A stretch of 64,000 bases of DNA, from NCBI GenBank assembly GCA_963728445.1, contig CAVSJO010000007.1, positions 256,120 to 320,119 on the forward strand. Direction: 5' to 3'. Below the pieces are notes generated by a model, which saw nothing but the letters and a program-made list of their open reading frames with translations, did no database searches and had not been told where the DNA came from. Shown here piece after piece: positions 1 to 8,310 of the stretch. The position numbers and the translations under genes were made by a program. The stretch comes from CAVSJO01 sp963728445 (lineage in GTDB: Bacteria; Gemmatimonadota; Gemmatimonadetes; Longimicrobiales; RSA9). Position 1 is the stretch's first letter; each line of letters starts with the position of its first letter.

Positions 1-344
1 TCCGGCTCGAGCGGCTTCTGCAGGTACGCCGTCGCGCCGGCGTCGAGCGCGGTCCTGCGATCGGCGTCCGCCGATTCCGTCGACACCACCACCACCGGCT
101 GCCTCTCCAGCCCCAGCTCGCCCCGCAGTCGCCGGATGAACGAGACTCCGTCCATGCGCGGCATGTTGATGTCCACGATGAAGAGGGCGATGTCCGCCTC
201 CTGCGCGGCACGGTCGAGCCCCTCCATGCCGTCGCCGGCGAAGCTGACCGCCAGTGACGGCTCGCCGCCGAGCACGACCCCGTAGAACTTCCGCATCGTC
301 GGGCTGTCCTCCACGATGAGGATCTTGCGCGCCTCACCCGCCAT
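1..344 (-). CDS. CheY-like response regulator, C-terminus cut by window edge
   Basis: A single receiver domain of which 114 residues are visible. It begins with an acidic pair (VEDSP), has the phosphoacceptor Asp58 in FIVDINMPRMDG, and the conserved Lys in LQKPLEP near the cut end. Receivers of this stand-alone type take phosphate from a CheA-type kinase and act by protein contact rather than by binding DNA; no output domain is visible before the edge. Its ATG lies inside the last codons of the cheA-like gene upstream (11-base overlap, ATGGCGGGTGA), so the two are almost certainly translationally coupled and form a cognate pair. The start is well fixed by this overlap. Whether it controls flagella, pili or another output cannot be told here. 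Confidence 0.9.
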   Translation of the reverse strand, partial: MAGEARKILIVEDSPTMRKFYGVVLGGEPSLAVSFAGDGMEGLDRAAQEADIALFIVDINMPRMDGVSFIRRLRGELGLERQPVVVVSTESADADRRTALDAGATAYLQKPLEP

Positions 345-2043
345 TCTCGTCCATCCGGTTCCGATCCATGTTCAGCTCCGCCAGGCCGACCGGCTCCAGC
401 ATGAGCACGAGCTCTCCGTCCGGTGCTTCCGCCACGCCCGACACCCCGGTCGGATGGCCGAGGAAGGGCGGCAGGCTCTTCATGATCGCCTCCCGATGGT
501 CGATAACCCGCTGCGCCGCCACGGCGACGGTCCGCGTGCCTGCCCGGGCGACGAGGGCGAACCGCGGCGCGTCGGCCGGCTCGCAGCGCCCCAGTCCCAG
601 GGCGCGTGTCGCCGCAACCAGCGGGAGCAGCTCGTCCCGGTGCTCCACGACGGCGGCGGCCCCCGCACGCTCCACCCGCGGCCGGTGCAGGAGCTCCAGC
701 ACGTCCAGGGCCGGGAGCGCGAGCGTGGGCCCCCCGTCGTCGAAGAAGACGGCGGGCACCATGGCCACCCGCAGCGGGAGGTAGAGGGAGAAGCGCGTGC
801 CGCCGCCCTCCCGGTCCGCCACCTCCACGTTGCCCTGCGCGCGATGCACCATGCGGTGGACCACGTCCAGGCCGATCCCGCGGCCGGAAACGGTGTCGGC
901 CCGGGCCCGTGTCGAGAATCCGGGACGGAACACGAACGAGGCGACGTCGCCTTCCTCCACCCGACCCAGCCCGAGCTCGCTCGCCCGCCGAGCGATGCCC
1001 GCCCGGTCCAGGCCCGCCCCGTCATCCTCCACGTCCACGCGCACCCGCTCGCCCATCCGCGCGGCCCGCAGCACGAGTCGTCCTTCCGCGGGCTTGCCCG
1101 CCGCTTCCCGGACCTCCGGCCGCTCGATGCCGTGGTCCACGGCGTTCCGGACGAGGTGCAGGAGCGGCTCGGCCAGGCTGTCGACGGTGCTCTTGTCCAG
1201 CTCCGTCGACTCGCCCTCCAGCTCGACGCGGACCTCCTTGCCCTGTTCCCGCGCGATCTGCCGGGCGAGCGCAGGGAAGCGGCCGAGCACCCGGGCGGCC
1301 GGCACCAGCCTCAGCTCCATCACCGTCGCCCGCAGCTCCGCGACCGAGCTGCTCAGCGCGTCGGATACCACGTCCAGCTCGTCGGCGAGGCCGCCGTCCT
1401 CGAGCGCCTGCCGCGACCGCGCGGCCAGCGCGTCGAGCTGCCCGCCCGCGGCGATGAGTCGGCCGACCTCGTCCAGCAGCACGTCCAGCCGTGAAGACGG
1501 CACGCGCACGCTCTCGGAGCCGGCGATGTCGGCGGGCTGTCCGCTCCCGGGTTCGCCCTTCCCATCCGGCGCTCCCCCGCCGCTCGACGCGCCGCCTCCA
1601 CGCTCCAGCTCGCCCCCATGTCCCGGCATCGGGTCGCCGACCGCATCGCGGTCGTTCGTCCCGCGCAGCAGGGCGGGATCGGGCAGCCCGGACACGTCCG
1701 CCAGACGCGACTCCTGCTCGTCCGTTCCGGCGGCGCGCACCGCCCGGAGCACGTACAGCAGCCCGTCGTCGAGCCGTTCGAGGGCGGTGGCCGGCAACCG
1801 CGACGGCTCGTCCTTGAACAGCGTCTCGACCCCGTGCACCCAGTCCCGTACCGGCCCGAGGCCGATCATGGCGGCGTTGCCCTTCAGCGTGTGCAGGTCG
1901 CGGAGGAGGTCGGAGCGGGATTCATCGGACAGCGACTCGCCGGACCCGATGCGCCGCAGCGCGGCGTCGAGGCCGTCGAGCTGACGTTCCGCCTCGTCGC
2001 GGAATTCCTCGACGAGGCCGCTGAGGTCGAACGAGTCGCTCAC
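334..2043 (-). CDS. cheA: CheA-type histidine kinase
   Basis: A 569-residue chemotaxis-type sensor kinase. Residues about 1-105 form an HPt domain with the phosphorylated His51 in LHTLKGNAAMIGL. A short Gly/Ser-rich linker (about 125-170) replaces a normal CheY-binding P2 domain. Dimerisation helices follow at about 180-245. The ATPase domain (about 250-425) shows the N box HLVRNAVDHGIE, DVEDDGAGLD, SGRGIGLDVV and GGGTRFSLYLPL. The CheW-like P5 domain occupies about 430-569. CheA autophosphorylates on the HPt histidine and passes phosphate to CheY. No chemoreceptor, cheW, cheR or cheB is visible, so the signal input and output lie outside the window. The family call is secure; assignment to flagellar chemotaxis rather than a pilus or alternative pathway is not. 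Confidence 0.9.
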   Translation of the reverse strand: MSDSFDLSGLVEEFRDEAERQLDGLDAALRRIGSGESLSDESRSDLLRDLHTLKGNAAMIGLGPVRDWVHGVETLFKDEPSRLPATALERLDDGLLYVLRAVRAAGTDEQESRLADVSGLPDPALLRGTNDRDAVGDPMPGHGGELERGGGASSGGGAPDGKGEPGSGQPADIAGSESVRVPSSRLDVLLDEVGRLIAAGGQLDALAARSRQALEDGGLADELDVVSDALSSSVAELRATVMELRLVPAARVLGRFPALARQIAREQGKEVRVELEGESTELDKSTVDSLAEPLLHLVRNAVDHGIERPEVREAAGKPAEGRLVLRAARMGERVRVDVEDDGAGLDRAGIARRASELGLGRVEEGDVASFVFRPGFSTRARADTVSGRGIGLDVVHRMVHRAQGNVEVADREGGGTRFSLYLPLRVAMVPAVFFDDGGPTLALPALDVLELLHRPRVERAGAAAVVEHRDELLPLVAATRALGLGRCEPADAPRFALVARAGTRTVAVAAQRVIDHREAIMKSLPPFLGHPTGVSGVAEAPDGELVLMLEPVGLAELNMDRNRMDENGG

Positions 2044-2149
2044 GTCGGTGTCCCTCGCGAACGGAGGCGCGGACCCGCTTCGGCCCGCGATTCGAGATGA
2101 GGAAAGCGCATTCTGCGGGATTCATGCCGGCCGTCCGCCCCGAAAACGC

Positions 2150-3040
2150 TCAGCGCGGCTCCCTGCGCCGTTCGGTGGTGACGCCCTCGGGCCAGAAGGC
2201 GACCGGCTCGTTGAGCTGCCCGCTCAGGCCGAGCAGGACGGGGTGCAGGGAGGCGGGCCGCCGGGCGGGGTCCGCCTGAAGGCAGTCGAGGACGAGGCGC
2301 GCCAGCGGCTCCGGGGTGTCGGGGCAGAAGTCCCGCGGGTCGGGCGGCGGCTCCGGCCCGAGCTGCGGGTACTCCCGCTCCTCGCCCTCCCGCTCCTCGA
2401 TCTCCAGGAAGACGTCCTCGAAGGGCCAGCGCCCCGTGAGCATCTCGTAGAGCACGGCGGCCAGCCCGTAGACGTCGGCCGCGGGCGACGGCGGCTCCCG
2501 CCGCACCTGCTCGGGCGACATGTACGGGGCCGTGCCGAGGGGGCGCGACGGCCGACGCTCGCTATCGCAGCGGCGCGCGGCGTCGAAGTCGACGAGCAGC
2601 GGCACGTTGCCCCGCAGCAGCAGGTTCGCCGGCTTCAGGTCGAGGTGCAGGAAGCCGTGGCGGTGCAGGTGGTAGAGTCCGGCCCCGATGTGGATCGCGG
2701 TGCGGACGGCGTCGCTGACGGAGAGCCGTCGCTCCGGCGAGTCCTCGAGCAGGTCGAACACGGAAGGTCCCTCGACGTACTCCATCAGAAGAAACGGAAG
2801 ACCCTCGTGCTCACCCTCGCGGTAGCCGTGGATGATGTTCGGATGGCGCATCCGCCTGAGGATCCTCGCCTCCCGGCGCAGCGCAGCCGCGGCGCCTCGA
2901 TCCCCGGCCTGCCCGGGCGCGAGGATCTTGCACGTGAACGCGCACCACTCCCCCGCGCTCCACACCTGGTACAGGTGGCCCACCCGGCCCACGGCCAGGT
3001 GCCCGATCACGGTGAGGTCGCCGGCGACCCGGTCGCCCAC
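2150..3040 (-). CDS. Ser/Thr protein kinase, non-RD type
   Basis: A eukaryotic-like kinase domain fills the protein. The glycine loop is degenerate (GHLAVGRVGHLY). The ATP-binding Lys is in FTCKIL, the catalytic loop is HLDLKPANLLL, and the metal-binding Asp is in LVDFDAAR, where DFG has become DFD. The activation segment ends GTAPYMSPEQV, and DVYGLAAVLYEMLTGRWPF is the F-helix region. Leu replaces the usual Arg before the catalytic Asp, so this is a non-RD kinase that may not need activation-loop phosphorylation. No membrane segment or PASTA repeats are seen, so it is probably cytoplasmic. The start is uncertain: no ATG exists between the upstream regulator's stop (3126) and the domain, and GTG at 3038-3040 is the only common start codon that precedes the glycine loop without overlapping the regulator. 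Confidence 0.8.
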   Translation of the reverse strand: MGDRVAGDLTVIGHLAVGRVGHLYQVWSAGEWCAFTCKILAPGQAGDRGAAAALRREARILRRMRHPNIIHGYREGEHEGLPFLLMEYVEGPSVFDLLEDSPERRLSVSDAVRTAIHIGAGLYHLHRHGFLHLDLKPANLLLRGNVPLLVDFDAARRCDSERRPSRPLGTAPYMSPEQVRREPPSPAADVYGLAAVLYEMLTGRWPFEDVFLEIEEREGEEREYPQLGPEPPPDPRDFCPDTPEPLARLVLDCLQADPARRPASLHPVLLGLSGQLNEPVAFWPEGVTTERRREPR

Positions 3041-3125
3041 GGCATAGGGGAAGGCCCGACGCTCGCGGCTGGGGCGTGCGCCTTCGATGCCGGAAAGGAT
3101 GCCGATCCGGCGCGGTCGAGCGCTC

Positions 3126-3497
3126 CTAGGATTCCTCGGCCGTTCCGCCACCGAGCAGCTCCTGAACCTTGCCGAGGATCGTCGCCAGGGGCGCCGGCTT
3201 CGCGAGGAATGCGTCACAGCAGCCGCTGCCCATGACCTCGTCCACGCTGTGGGCATGGGCCGTCAGGGCCAGGATCGGGACGCCGTCCAGCTCGTCCTTG
3301 ATCCGGAGGCCGACCTCGACGCCGGACAGCTCCGGCAGATGCAGGTCCAGGATGACGACGTCGGGCCTGAAGCTGCGAGCCCGCTCGACGCCCTCGTCGC
3401 CGCGGCTGGCCGCGCGTACCTCGTGGTCTTCGGCCAGGACCTCGACCAGGATCTCCACCAGATCCAGATTGTCCTCGACCACGAGCACGCGTGCCAT
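3126..3497 (-). CDS. Single-domain response regulator
   Basis: A 123-residue receiver domain with no effector. The acidic pocket is in VVEDN, the phosphoacceptor is Asp51 (VILDLHLPELSG), the Thr switch is in LALTAHA and the conserved Lys100 is in FLAKPAP. It acts as a phosphorylation-dependent protein switch. Its ATG follows the stop of a 27-codon leader ORF by six bases and lacks its own clear Shine-Dalgarno sequence, which suggests coupled translation. The Ser/Thr kinase lies directly downstream on the same strand, so the two may work in one pathway with cheA and the first regulator. That partnership is inferred from position only. Confidence 0.88.
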   Translation of the reverse strand: MARVLVVEDNLDLVEILVEVLAEDHEVRAASRGDEGVERARSFRPDVVILDLHLPELSGVEVGLRIKDELDGVPILALTAHAHSVDEVMGSGCCDAFLAKPAPLATILGKVQELLGGGTAEES

Positions 3498-3503
3498 GGT
3501 CCG

Positions 3504-3587
3504 TCAGCCGGTGCGAGGACGGGCGGCGCCCGCCGCGACCGCGGAAGGCGCGGGGGCAGGGAACGGCGTGGCGGCGCGCGGGCTCAT
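3504..3587 (-). CDS. Possible 27-residue leader peptide
   Basis: A small ORF starting MSPRAATPF and ending in ARPRTG, rich in Ala and Pro. It is preceded by a near-perfect Shine-Dalgarno (CAGGAGGT at about 3594-3601) seven bases from its ATG, one of the strongest in the region. Its TGA lies six bases before the ATG of the response regulator, which has no good ribosome site of its own. The simplest reading is a leader ORF that feeds ribosomes into the regulator gene. Translation and function are unproven, and the peptide has no recognisable domain. Confidence 0.4.
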   Translation of the reverse strand: MSPRAATPFPAPAPSAVAAGAARPRTG

Positions 3588-3610
3588 GTCGTCTACCTCC
3601 TGGGAAGTTC

Positions 3611-4774
3611 TCAGTCGCGCGAGCGAGCAGGCGCAAGCGACGTGCCTTCCCGCGCGCCCCGCGCGCCCCCGAGCCCTCGCCCGAGCCGTGCGAGCCCGTC
3701 CCGCAGCGCGCCGGGCTCCTCTCCGTATCCGATCCGAAGCCACCCATCCATGCGGAACTGGTCGCCCGGCACGACGAGCAGGTCCTCGTCCCGGCGCAGG
3801 CGCTCGGCCAGGGCGGACGAGCCGCCGAGCTCCGGGTCGTAGCGCACCCAGACGATCGCGCCCGCGTCCGGGTCCCGGAACGACACCAGCCCCGCGTCCG
3901 CCAGCCCGCGCACCTCCGCAAGGTTCGAACGCAGCAGCGCGCGCGTGCGGGCCAGGAGCCGATCGCGCACGGTCGGGTCCAGCGCCAGCGTCGCCAGATG
4001 CTCCGTCAGGGGCCCGTGGGAAATGGTCGTGTAGTCCGTCCGCGCCCACAGCCGCTCGGCCATGGTGGGCGTCGAAACGGCCCAGCCGAGGCGGAGCCCG
4101 GGGAGCCCGTACGCCTTGGAGAGCGAGCCGGTGGAGACGACCCGCGGCGCCTCTCCGTGCAGGCTCCGCGTGCGCGGTCCGTCCAGCTCCGCGCCGGCGT
4201 ACACCTCGTCCGCGAGGATCCACGCCCCCGACTCCGCCGCACCGTCCACCAGGGCCTGCCGCGCCGCGGCGCACAGCACGCTTCCCGTCGGATTCACCGG
4301 ATTCGTCACCACGACCCCTGCCGTCTCCCGCGCCGCGGCGCCCAGCTCCTCCGGATCCGGTTGCCACCCCAGCTCCTCCCGCAGCCAGACCTCCCGCACC
4401 CGGCCGCCCAGCATCGGGACGAGACCCCACGCCTGCATGTACGCCGGCATCACGATCGCGACCTCGTCGCCCGGACGGACGAGCTCCCAGAGCGCGACGA
4501 AGTTCGCCTCTGCGCTGCCGTGCGTGATCGTCACCGCGTCCGGCGAGACGCCGCCTCCATGCAGCGCCGCGATCCGCTCCCGCAGCGCCGGCGCGCCGTT
4601 CGCCCATCCGTAACCCAGCCGCACGTCGTCCAGGCTGGCCGCGGCCCCCGCCATCTCGAGCAGCTCGCCCACGCTCACCGGGTGCACGCCGCTCTCCGCG
4701 AGGTTGCGGCCGACGCGGTTCTCCCAGGTGGACTGCCACCGCTCCAGCTCGAAGGGAATGAATCTGTCGGCCAT
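3611..4774 (-). CDS. PLP-dependent class I/II aminotransferase
   Basis: A 387-residue fold-type I aminotransferase. Visible landmarks are NPVNPTGSV (the Asn contacts PLP), WILADEVY (the Asp pairs with the pyridine nitrogen), the Schiff-base Lys220 in STGSLSKAYGLPGLRLGW, and an Arg in WLRIGYG near the end that should bind the substrate carboxylate. The start MADRFIPFELERWQS was chosen because a purine-rich site (GGAGCGGAG) precedes it and because homologous enzymes begin about here; a longer in-frame extension to 4903 is low-complexity. The substrate cannot be read from the sequence: both amino-acid catabolism and biosynthesis of a specialised amino acid are possible. It is transcribed divergently from the phosphoglycerate mutase gene. 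Confidence 0.85.
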   Translation of the reverse strand: MADRFIPFELERWQSTWENRVGRNLAESGVHPVSVGELLEMAGAAASLDDVRLGYGWANGAPALRERIAALHGGGVSPDAVTITHGSAEANFVALWELVRPGDEVAIVMPAYMQAWGLVPMLGGRVREVWLREELGWQPDPEELGAAARETAGVVVTNPVNPTGSVLCAAARQALVDGAAESGAWILADEVYAGAELDGPRTRSLHGEAPRVVSTGSLSKAYGLPGLRLGWAVSTPTMAERLWARTDYTTISHGPLTEHLATLALDPTVRDRLLARTRALLRSNLAEVRGLADAGLVSFRDPDAGAIVWVRYDPELGGSSALAERLRRDEDLLVVPGDQFRMDGWLRIGYGEEPGALRDGLARLGRGLGGARGAREGTSLAPARSRD

Positions 4775-5013
4775 CGTCGATCGCTCCGCTCCAGAGGGGG
4801 TTGCCGTAGCATAGGACGGACGCGCTCCGGCGGCCACTCCGCGCTTGCCCCGCTCACGCGCCACCACCACAATTCCCACGGCCCCGCGCCGATGGTACGC
4901 CACGTGCGCGCCTGTCGTGCCGCAACCCTAGCGCGAACGAACGCGTCGGAGGAGATCCTTGGACATTCGCATCCCGGACGATCTCGTCGAGCCGGGCCTT
5001 CACCCGAATCGTC

Positions 5014-6174
5014 ATGTGTGTCGCCGACGGGCTCGGCGGTCTGCCCCACCCCGAGACGGGGCGCACCGAGCTCGAGTCCGCCAGCACCCCGAACCTGGAC
5101 CGGATCGCACGCGGTGCCGCGCTCGGCATGTCGGACCCCGTGGGCTACGGGGTCACGCCCGGCAGCGGGCCCGGCCACCTGGCCCTGTTCGGGTACGATC
5201 CCCTCGTCTGGAACATCGGCCGGGGCGTCCTCAGCGCCCTCGGAGTCGAATTCGATCTCCGGCACGGCGACGTCGCTTCCCGCCTGAACTTCGCCACCCT
5301 CGACGACGCCGGCCGCGTCACCGACCGGCGCGCCGGCCGCCCCTCGGACGAGGAGAACCGCCGCCTCGTCGAGAAGCTGCGGGAGCGCGTACAGGCGCCC
5401 GACGGGGTCGAGCTCTTCTTCGAGTCGGAGAAGGAGCACCGCCTCGTCCTCGTCCTGCGCGGCCCGGACCTCTGCGCCGACCTGTCGGACACGGACCCGC
5501 AGGAGACCGGCGTCGAGCCGCTCCGCGTGCAGCCGACGTCCGACGATCCGGACGCCCGCCGCACCGCCGACCTGGTCGGCCGAGTCCTCGACGACGCCCG
5601 GGACGCTCTGCGGGACGAGCCCGTCGCCAACGGCGTGCTGGCCCGGGGCTTCGCCGCCTACCACGCGTATCCCACGTTCGAGGAGCGCTACCGGCTGCAT
5701 GCGTCCGCCATCGCCCGCTATCCGATGTATCGCGGCGTGGCCCGCCTCGTCGGCATGACCATACAGGCGCCGGCGCGGGACGACGCCGGCAGCGTCGAGC
5801 GGCTGCAGTCCGTCTACTCCGACTTCGACTTCCACTTCGTCCATTTCAAGTACACGGACTCCCGCGGCGAGGACGGAGACTTCGACGGGAAGGTCGCGGC
5901 CATCGAGGCCGTCGACGCGCTTCTGCCCGGCATCGAGGCCCTCGAGCCCGACGTCCTGGTCTTCACGGGCGACCACTCCACACCCTCCCGGCTGCGCGCC
6001 CACTCCTGGCACCCGGTCCCCGCCCTCATCGCCTCTCCCTGGACGCGGCCGGGGGACGCCGAGACCTTCGGGGAGCGGGCGTGCACCCGCGGCGAGCTCG
6101 GCCGATTCCCGGCGAAGAATCTCATGACCCTCGCCCTCGCCCACGCCGGTCGCCTGGCCAAGTTCGGGGCCTGA
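5014..6174 (+). CDS. apgM: 2,3-bisphosphoglycerate-independent phosphoglycerate mutase, archaeal type
   Basis: Alkaline-phosphatase-superfamily mutase that interconverts 3- and 2-phosphoglycerate in glycolysis and gluconeogenesis. The first metal ligand is in VADGLGG (Asp5), the phosphoserine is Ser51 in TPGSGPGHLALFGYDP, and later metal ligands are in DGDFDGKVAAIEAVD and VFTGDHSTP. The intact frame starts at this ATG but lacks the usual first strand. Just upstream, a strong site (GGAGGAGA, about 4948-4955) precedes TTG at 4959 in another frame. Removing one G from the GGG at 4994-4996 joins them into a normal N-terminus reading MDIRIPDDLVEPAFTRIVMCVADG, so an indel at the 5' end is likely and the true start is probably 4959. 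The gene is followed after two bases by a TPR gene. Confidence 0.85.
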   Translation: MCVADGLGGLPHPETGRTELESASTPNLDRIARGAALGMSDPVGYGVTPGSGPGHLALFGYDPLVWNIGRGVLSALGVEFDLRHGDVASRLNFATLDDAGRVTDRRAGRPSDEENRRLVEKLRERVQAPDGVELFFESEKEHRLVLVLRGPDLCADLSDTDPQETGVEPLRVQPTSDDPDARRTADLVGRVLDDARDALRDEPVANGVLARGFAAYHAYPTFEERYRLHASAIARYPMYRGVARLVGMTIQAPARDDAGSVERLQSVYSDFDFHFVHFKYTDSRGEDGDFDGKVAAIEAVDALLPGIEALEPDVLVFTGDHSTPSRLRAHSWHPVPALIASPWTRPGDAETFGERACTRGELGRFPAKNLMTLALAHAGRLAKFGA

Positions 6175-6176
6175 GC

Positions 6177-7019
6177 GTGGCCAGCGTCGAGGACGTCCTG
6201 CGCGAGGCACTTGCCCTCGGCGAGGAGGAACGCTGGGAGGAGATGGCGCAGACCCTGGCGGCCGCCCTCGACGAGCAGCCCGATGAGCCGTTCCTGCTCT
6301 GCTGGCTCGGCGTCGCCGAGCAGGAGATCGGCAACGACGGGGCCGCCTACGAGTACTTCAAGCGCTGCCTCGCCGCCGAGCCCATGGACCCCCACCTCCT
6401 CGCCCTCGCCGGCGCGGGACTCGCCGCCTTCGACGATCCCGAGGCGGCGTCCGCGCTGCGGGCGGCGGTGCTCACCGCACCCGAGCTGCCCGTCGCCCGG
6501 CTCCAGTACGGCGCGTACCTGGCCCGGGAGGGCATGTACGACCAGGCCCTCGAGCAGCTCCAGGAGGCACTCCGGCTCTCGCCCGAGGATCCCAGCATCG
6601 TGGGCGAGCTCGCCACCGCGCGGGCGCTGAAAGGGGACCTCGCCGCCGCCGTCGTCGGATTCGAGGAGGCCCTGGCCCTGGCGCCGGACGACTCCTGGAC
6701 CCGGACGCTCCTCGGGCTCGCGCTCGTCCAGCTCGGCCGGACGGAAGAGGCCGCCGAGGAGCTGTGGCGCGCCGCCGAGGACCGGGACGACGACCCCGAG
6801 GTGCAGGTCGCCGCGGCCCTCGCCGCCGCCGTCGTCGGCTGGGAGGAGGCGGCCTACAACGCCCTCGCCCGGGCCGAGTACTCGGCGGAAGGCGCGGACG
6901 CCACCCTGCTCCAGGAGGCGAACGAGCGCGTCGCCGCCGGACCCGATCGAGCCGGTGCCATGCTGCGCGACGCCGTCGCCCCCAGCATGCTCCGCGAACG
7001 GCTCATGCACCCCCTGTGA
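6177..7019 (+). CDS. TPR-repeat protein
   Basis: A 280-residue, mostly alpha-helical protein made of tandem tetratricopeptide-like units. Examples are RWEEMAQTLAAALDEQPDEP, MYDQALEQLQEALRLSPEDP and DLAAAVVGFEEALALAPDDS, and seven or so units span nearly the whole length. TPRs make protein-protein contacts; no enzyme domain, signal peptide or membrane segment is present, so it is probably a cytoplasmic scaffold. The GTG start lies two bases after the phosphoglycerate mutase stop and the protein continues to the M16 peptidase gene, so it is part of the 5-10.3 kb operon. The specific partner is unknown. Confidence 0.8.
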   Translation: MASVEDVLREALALGEEERWEEMAQTLAAALDEQPDEPFLLCWLGVAEQEIGNDGAAYEYFKRCLAAEPMDPHLLALAGAGLAAFDDPEAASALRAAVLTAPELPVARLQYGAYLAREGMYDQALEQLQEALRLSPEDPSIVGELATARALKGDLAAAVVGFEEALALAPDDSWTRTLLGLALVQLGRTEEAAEELWRAAEDRDDDPEVQVAAALAAAVVGWEEAAYNALARAEYSAEGADATLLQEANERVAAGPDRAGAMLRDAVAPSMLRERLMHPL

Positions 7020-7029
7020 CCGAGGTCCC

Positions 7030-8310
7030 GTGATCCACATACCCATCCAGCGATTCCGCCTCGACAACGGCATGCGCGTCGTGCTCTCGCCCGACGCGGC
7101 GCAGCCGGTCGTCGCGGTCAATATCTGGTACAACGTGGGCTCGAGGAACGAACGGGCGGGACGCACCGGGTTCGCCCACCTGTTCGAACACATGATGTTC
7201 CAGGGCTCCGAACACGTCCCCGCGAGCGCCCATTTCGCCCATATCGAGAAGGCCGGCGGATCCCTGAACGGCTCCACCTGGCTGGACCGCACCAACTATT
7301 ACGAAACGCTTCCGGCCCACTTCATCGACCTCGGCCTGTGGCTGGAGTCGGACCGCATGGGCTGGCTGCTGCCGGCCATGAGCCAGGAGAAGCTGGACAA
7401 CCAGCGGGACGTCGTGAAGAACGAGCGCCGCTGGCGGGTCGACAACCAGCCGTATGGAGACTGGGACGAACGGATCCAGTCCATGGTCTACCCGGCCGAG
7501 CATCCGTACCACCACTCGGTCATCGGCTCGATGGAGGACCTGGACGCCGCGAGTCTGGAGGACGTCGAGCAGTTCTTCCGGACCTACTACGCGCCGAACA
7601 ACGCCGTTCTCACGCTGGCCGGGGACATCGACCCGGAGCGGGCCAGGGAGCGCGTCGAGGCGTGGTTCGGCTCCATTCCGTCCGGGCCGGAGGTTCCGCC
7701 GATTCCCGGCCGAACGGACATCGACGCCACGCTGGGCGGCGATGTCCGCGTCGAGGTTCATCAGGACATCTCGCTCCCGCGCGTCTACGTGGCATACCGG
7801 GCGCCGGCGTACGGAGACGACGGGTACTACGCCGCGGCCGTGGCCGCCCACGTCCTCGCCTGGGGCAAGGCGTCCCGCCTCTACCGGTCCATGGTGCGGG
7901 AGAGGCGCCTGGCCCAGGACGTGGTCGCGTTCGCATTCCCCGTCGTCGTGGGTGCGGGCATGCTCGTAACCTGGGCCACGGCCCGGCCGGGCGTCGATCC
8001 CGGCATCTTCGAGGAGACGCTCCGCTCCGAGATCGCTTCCCTGAGAGACGTCTCGGCGGACGACGTCGAGCGGGCGATCAACCTGATCGAGGCCCGGCAC
8101 CTCATCGATCTCCAGCGCATGGACGAGCGCGCCGACCTGCTCTCCATGTACACCACGCTGTTCGACGAACCCGAGCGCATCAACACGGAGATCGAACGCG
8201 CGCGCGCCGTCACCGCCGACGACGTGCGCACCTTCGCCCGCGACTATCTCGGTGAAGGGAACCGGGCGACTCTGGTCTATCTCCCGAACGAAGACGCGAA
8301 CCATGCCTGA
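7030..8310 (+). CDS. M16 zinc metallopeptidase, catalytic subunit
   Basis: A 426-residue pitrilysin/insulinase-family peptidase. The inverted zinc motif HXXEH is intact (His50-Leu-Phe-Glu53-His54 in FAHLFEHMMFQG), and the third ligand is in the helix VVKNERRWR (about Glu132). The C-terminal half is the non-metal clamshell domain with the substrate-contact segment LAWGKASRLYRSMVRE. No signal peptide was found. It starts at GTG (MIHIPIQRFRLDNGM), matching the usual family N-terminus, ten bases after the TPR gene. Its last codons overlap the next M16 gene. In bacteria such pairs form heterodimers in which one subunit binds zinc and the other shapes the chamber; this is the zinc-bearing one. Confidence 0.92.
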   Translation: MIHIPIQRFRLDNGMRVVLSPDAAQPVVAVNIWYNVGSRNERAGRTGFAHLFEHMMFQGSEHVPASAHFAHIEKAGGSLNGSTWLDRTNYYETLPAHFIDLGLWLESDRMGWLLPAMSQEKLDNQRDVVKNERRWRVDNQPYGDWDERIQSMVYPAEHPYHHSVIGSMEDLDAASLEDVEQFFRTYYAPNNAVLTLAGDIDPERARERVEAWFGSIPSGPEVPPIPGRTDIDATLGGDVRVEVHQDISLPRVYVAYRAPAYGDDGYYAAAVAAHVLAWGKASRLYRSMVRERRLAQDVVAFAFPVVVGAGMLVTWATARPGVDPGIFEETLRSEIASLRDVSADDVERAINLIEARHLIDLQRMDERADLLSMYTTLFDEPERINTEIERARAVTADDVRTFARDYLGEGNRATLVYLPNEDANHA

